The notes under the pieces were generated by a model. That model was not told the origin of the DNA and did not search any database. It worked only from the letters and a program-made list of their open reading frames with translations. Shown here one piece after another: positions 5,069 through 5,457 of a DNA stretch of 5,457 bases (its first letter is position 1; each line of letters starts with the position of its first letter). This stretch comes from Verrucomicrobiota bacterium (lineage in GTDB: Bacteria > Verrucomicrobiota > Verrucomicrobiia > Limisphaerales > UBA1096): the NCBI GenBank assembly GCA_003972865.1, contig QOAX01000301.1, forward strand, positions 1 through 5,457, written 5' to 3'. Made by a program: the position numbers and the translations under genes.

Positions 5069-5192
5069 CCCTCAACACTTCACATGGAAAAAAATAGCAC
5101 CATCTTGTCATTATGCAAATATTTTTTTTGGATATCTTTTTTGAAACCCAATCCGCTTGATTCCCCAGCCGCTTGGCCGTAATCATTCCGAC

Positions 5193-5213
5193 CGCCGTTT
5201 CGGCGACTGGGAG
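5193..5213 (+). promoter_or_regulatory. Small hairpin and Shine-Dalgarno site before sucC
   Basis: CGCCG (5193-5197) and CGGCG (5201-5205) can pair around a TTT loop. GGGAG follows at 5209-5213, only 2 nt from the ATG at 5216, closer than usual. The hairpin may set ribosome access, but five base pairs is short and chance is possible in GC-rich DNA. Confidence 0.35.
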
Positions 5214-5215
5214 AA

Positions 5216-5457
5216 ATGAACCTTCACGAATACCAAGCCAAGGAACTGCTCGCGCGCTACGGAGTTGAAGTCCCTGAGGGCCAACCCTGTACGACCGCCA
5301 AAGAGGCGCGCACCATCGCCGAGGGCCTCTTCGATGCCGGCCAGGAAATGGTTGTGCTCAAGATCCAGATCCACTCCGGCGGACGCGGCAAGGGCGTGTT
5401 CAAGGACGGCTTCAAGGGCGGCGTGCACCTCTGCAAGTCGGCCGACGACGTCCACGA
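5216..5457 (+). CDS. sucC: Succinate-CoA ligase (ADP-forming) beta subunit, N-terminal part
   Basis: Seen: the first 80 codons translate as MNLHEYQAKELLARYGVEVP, a near-invariant SucC start, followed by CTTAKEARTIAEGL and VVLKIQIHSGGRGKGVFKDG. The latter is the ATP-grasp entry segment: Lys49 and Gly56-Arg57-Gly58 match the nucleotide-binding Lys46 and Gly53-Arg54-Gly55 of the E. coli enzyme by alignment from memory. Known: with SucD it converts succinyl-CoA, ADP and phosphate to succinate, CoA and ATP in the cytoplasmic TCA cycle; the full subunit is about 390 residues. The gene runs off the window end with the frame open, so sucD is expected beyond it. It marks the return to core metabolic DNA after the accessory-looking genes to the left. 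Confidence 0.95.
   Translation, partial: MNLHEYQAKELLARYGVEVPEGQPCTTAKEARTIAEGLFDAGQEMVVLKIQIHSGGRGKGVFKDGFKGGVHLCKSADDVH

Noticed and set aside
4987..5215. Small RNA gene, riboswitch or tRNA in the gap before sucC
   Set aside because: I found no cloverleaf, no conserved riboswitch core and only short hairpins; AT richness alone is not evidence.

Overview
The window looks like chromosomal DNA of a GC-rich bacterium, most likely in the Verrucomicrobiota (PVC group). The main reasons are two adjacent pseudopilins with RRG/FTLVELLVVI leaders and C-terminal signatures (DPWGSPY, NPWRY, YDLW, endings in SW or NW) that I associate with the many dispersed prepilins of this phylum. Weak or absent Shine-Dalgarno sites at most starts, and a small protein of a WDFS / IDW type that I recall from verrucomicrobial accessory genes, point the same way. 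The assignment comes from memory of families; no search was run.

Layout. Positions 73-2242 (minus strand) hold a compact four-gene set, in transcription order: a BrnT-like toxin (1961-2242), a CopG/ribbon-helix-helix antitoxin (1654-1938), a prepilin (902-1657) whose ATG overlaps the antitoxin stop as ATGA, and a second prepilin (73-882). A sigma70-like promoter overlaps two 11-bp-spaced direct repeats (2273-2293) just upstream of the toxin; the repeats are a good candidate operator for the antitoxin. Positions 2440-4363 (plus strand) hold a GT4-type glycosyltransferase and a class I SAM-dependent methyltransferase that overlap by 8 bp, probably a surface-glycan or glycolipid pair. Positions 4372-4986 (minus strand) encode a 204-aa protein of unknown function. 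It converges on the methyltransferase, and its apparent intrinsic terminator lies inside the last codons of that gene. Positions 4987-5215 are an AT-rich divergent intergenic region with an operator-like dyad. From 5216 to the window end is the start of sucC (succinate-CoA ligase beta subunit), a core TCA-cycle gene.

How the parts fit. The toxin-antitoxin genes and the prepilins look co-transcribed and translationally coupled, an unusual arrangement and the most system-like feature here. The glycosyltransferase and methyltransferase form a second unit reading the other way from the same 197-bp divergent gap. A short motif centred on TTGGCCAAGCGGC recurs through the window, in different reading frames, on both strands and near several gene boundaries, which suggests a DNA-level signal rather than a protein-level one.
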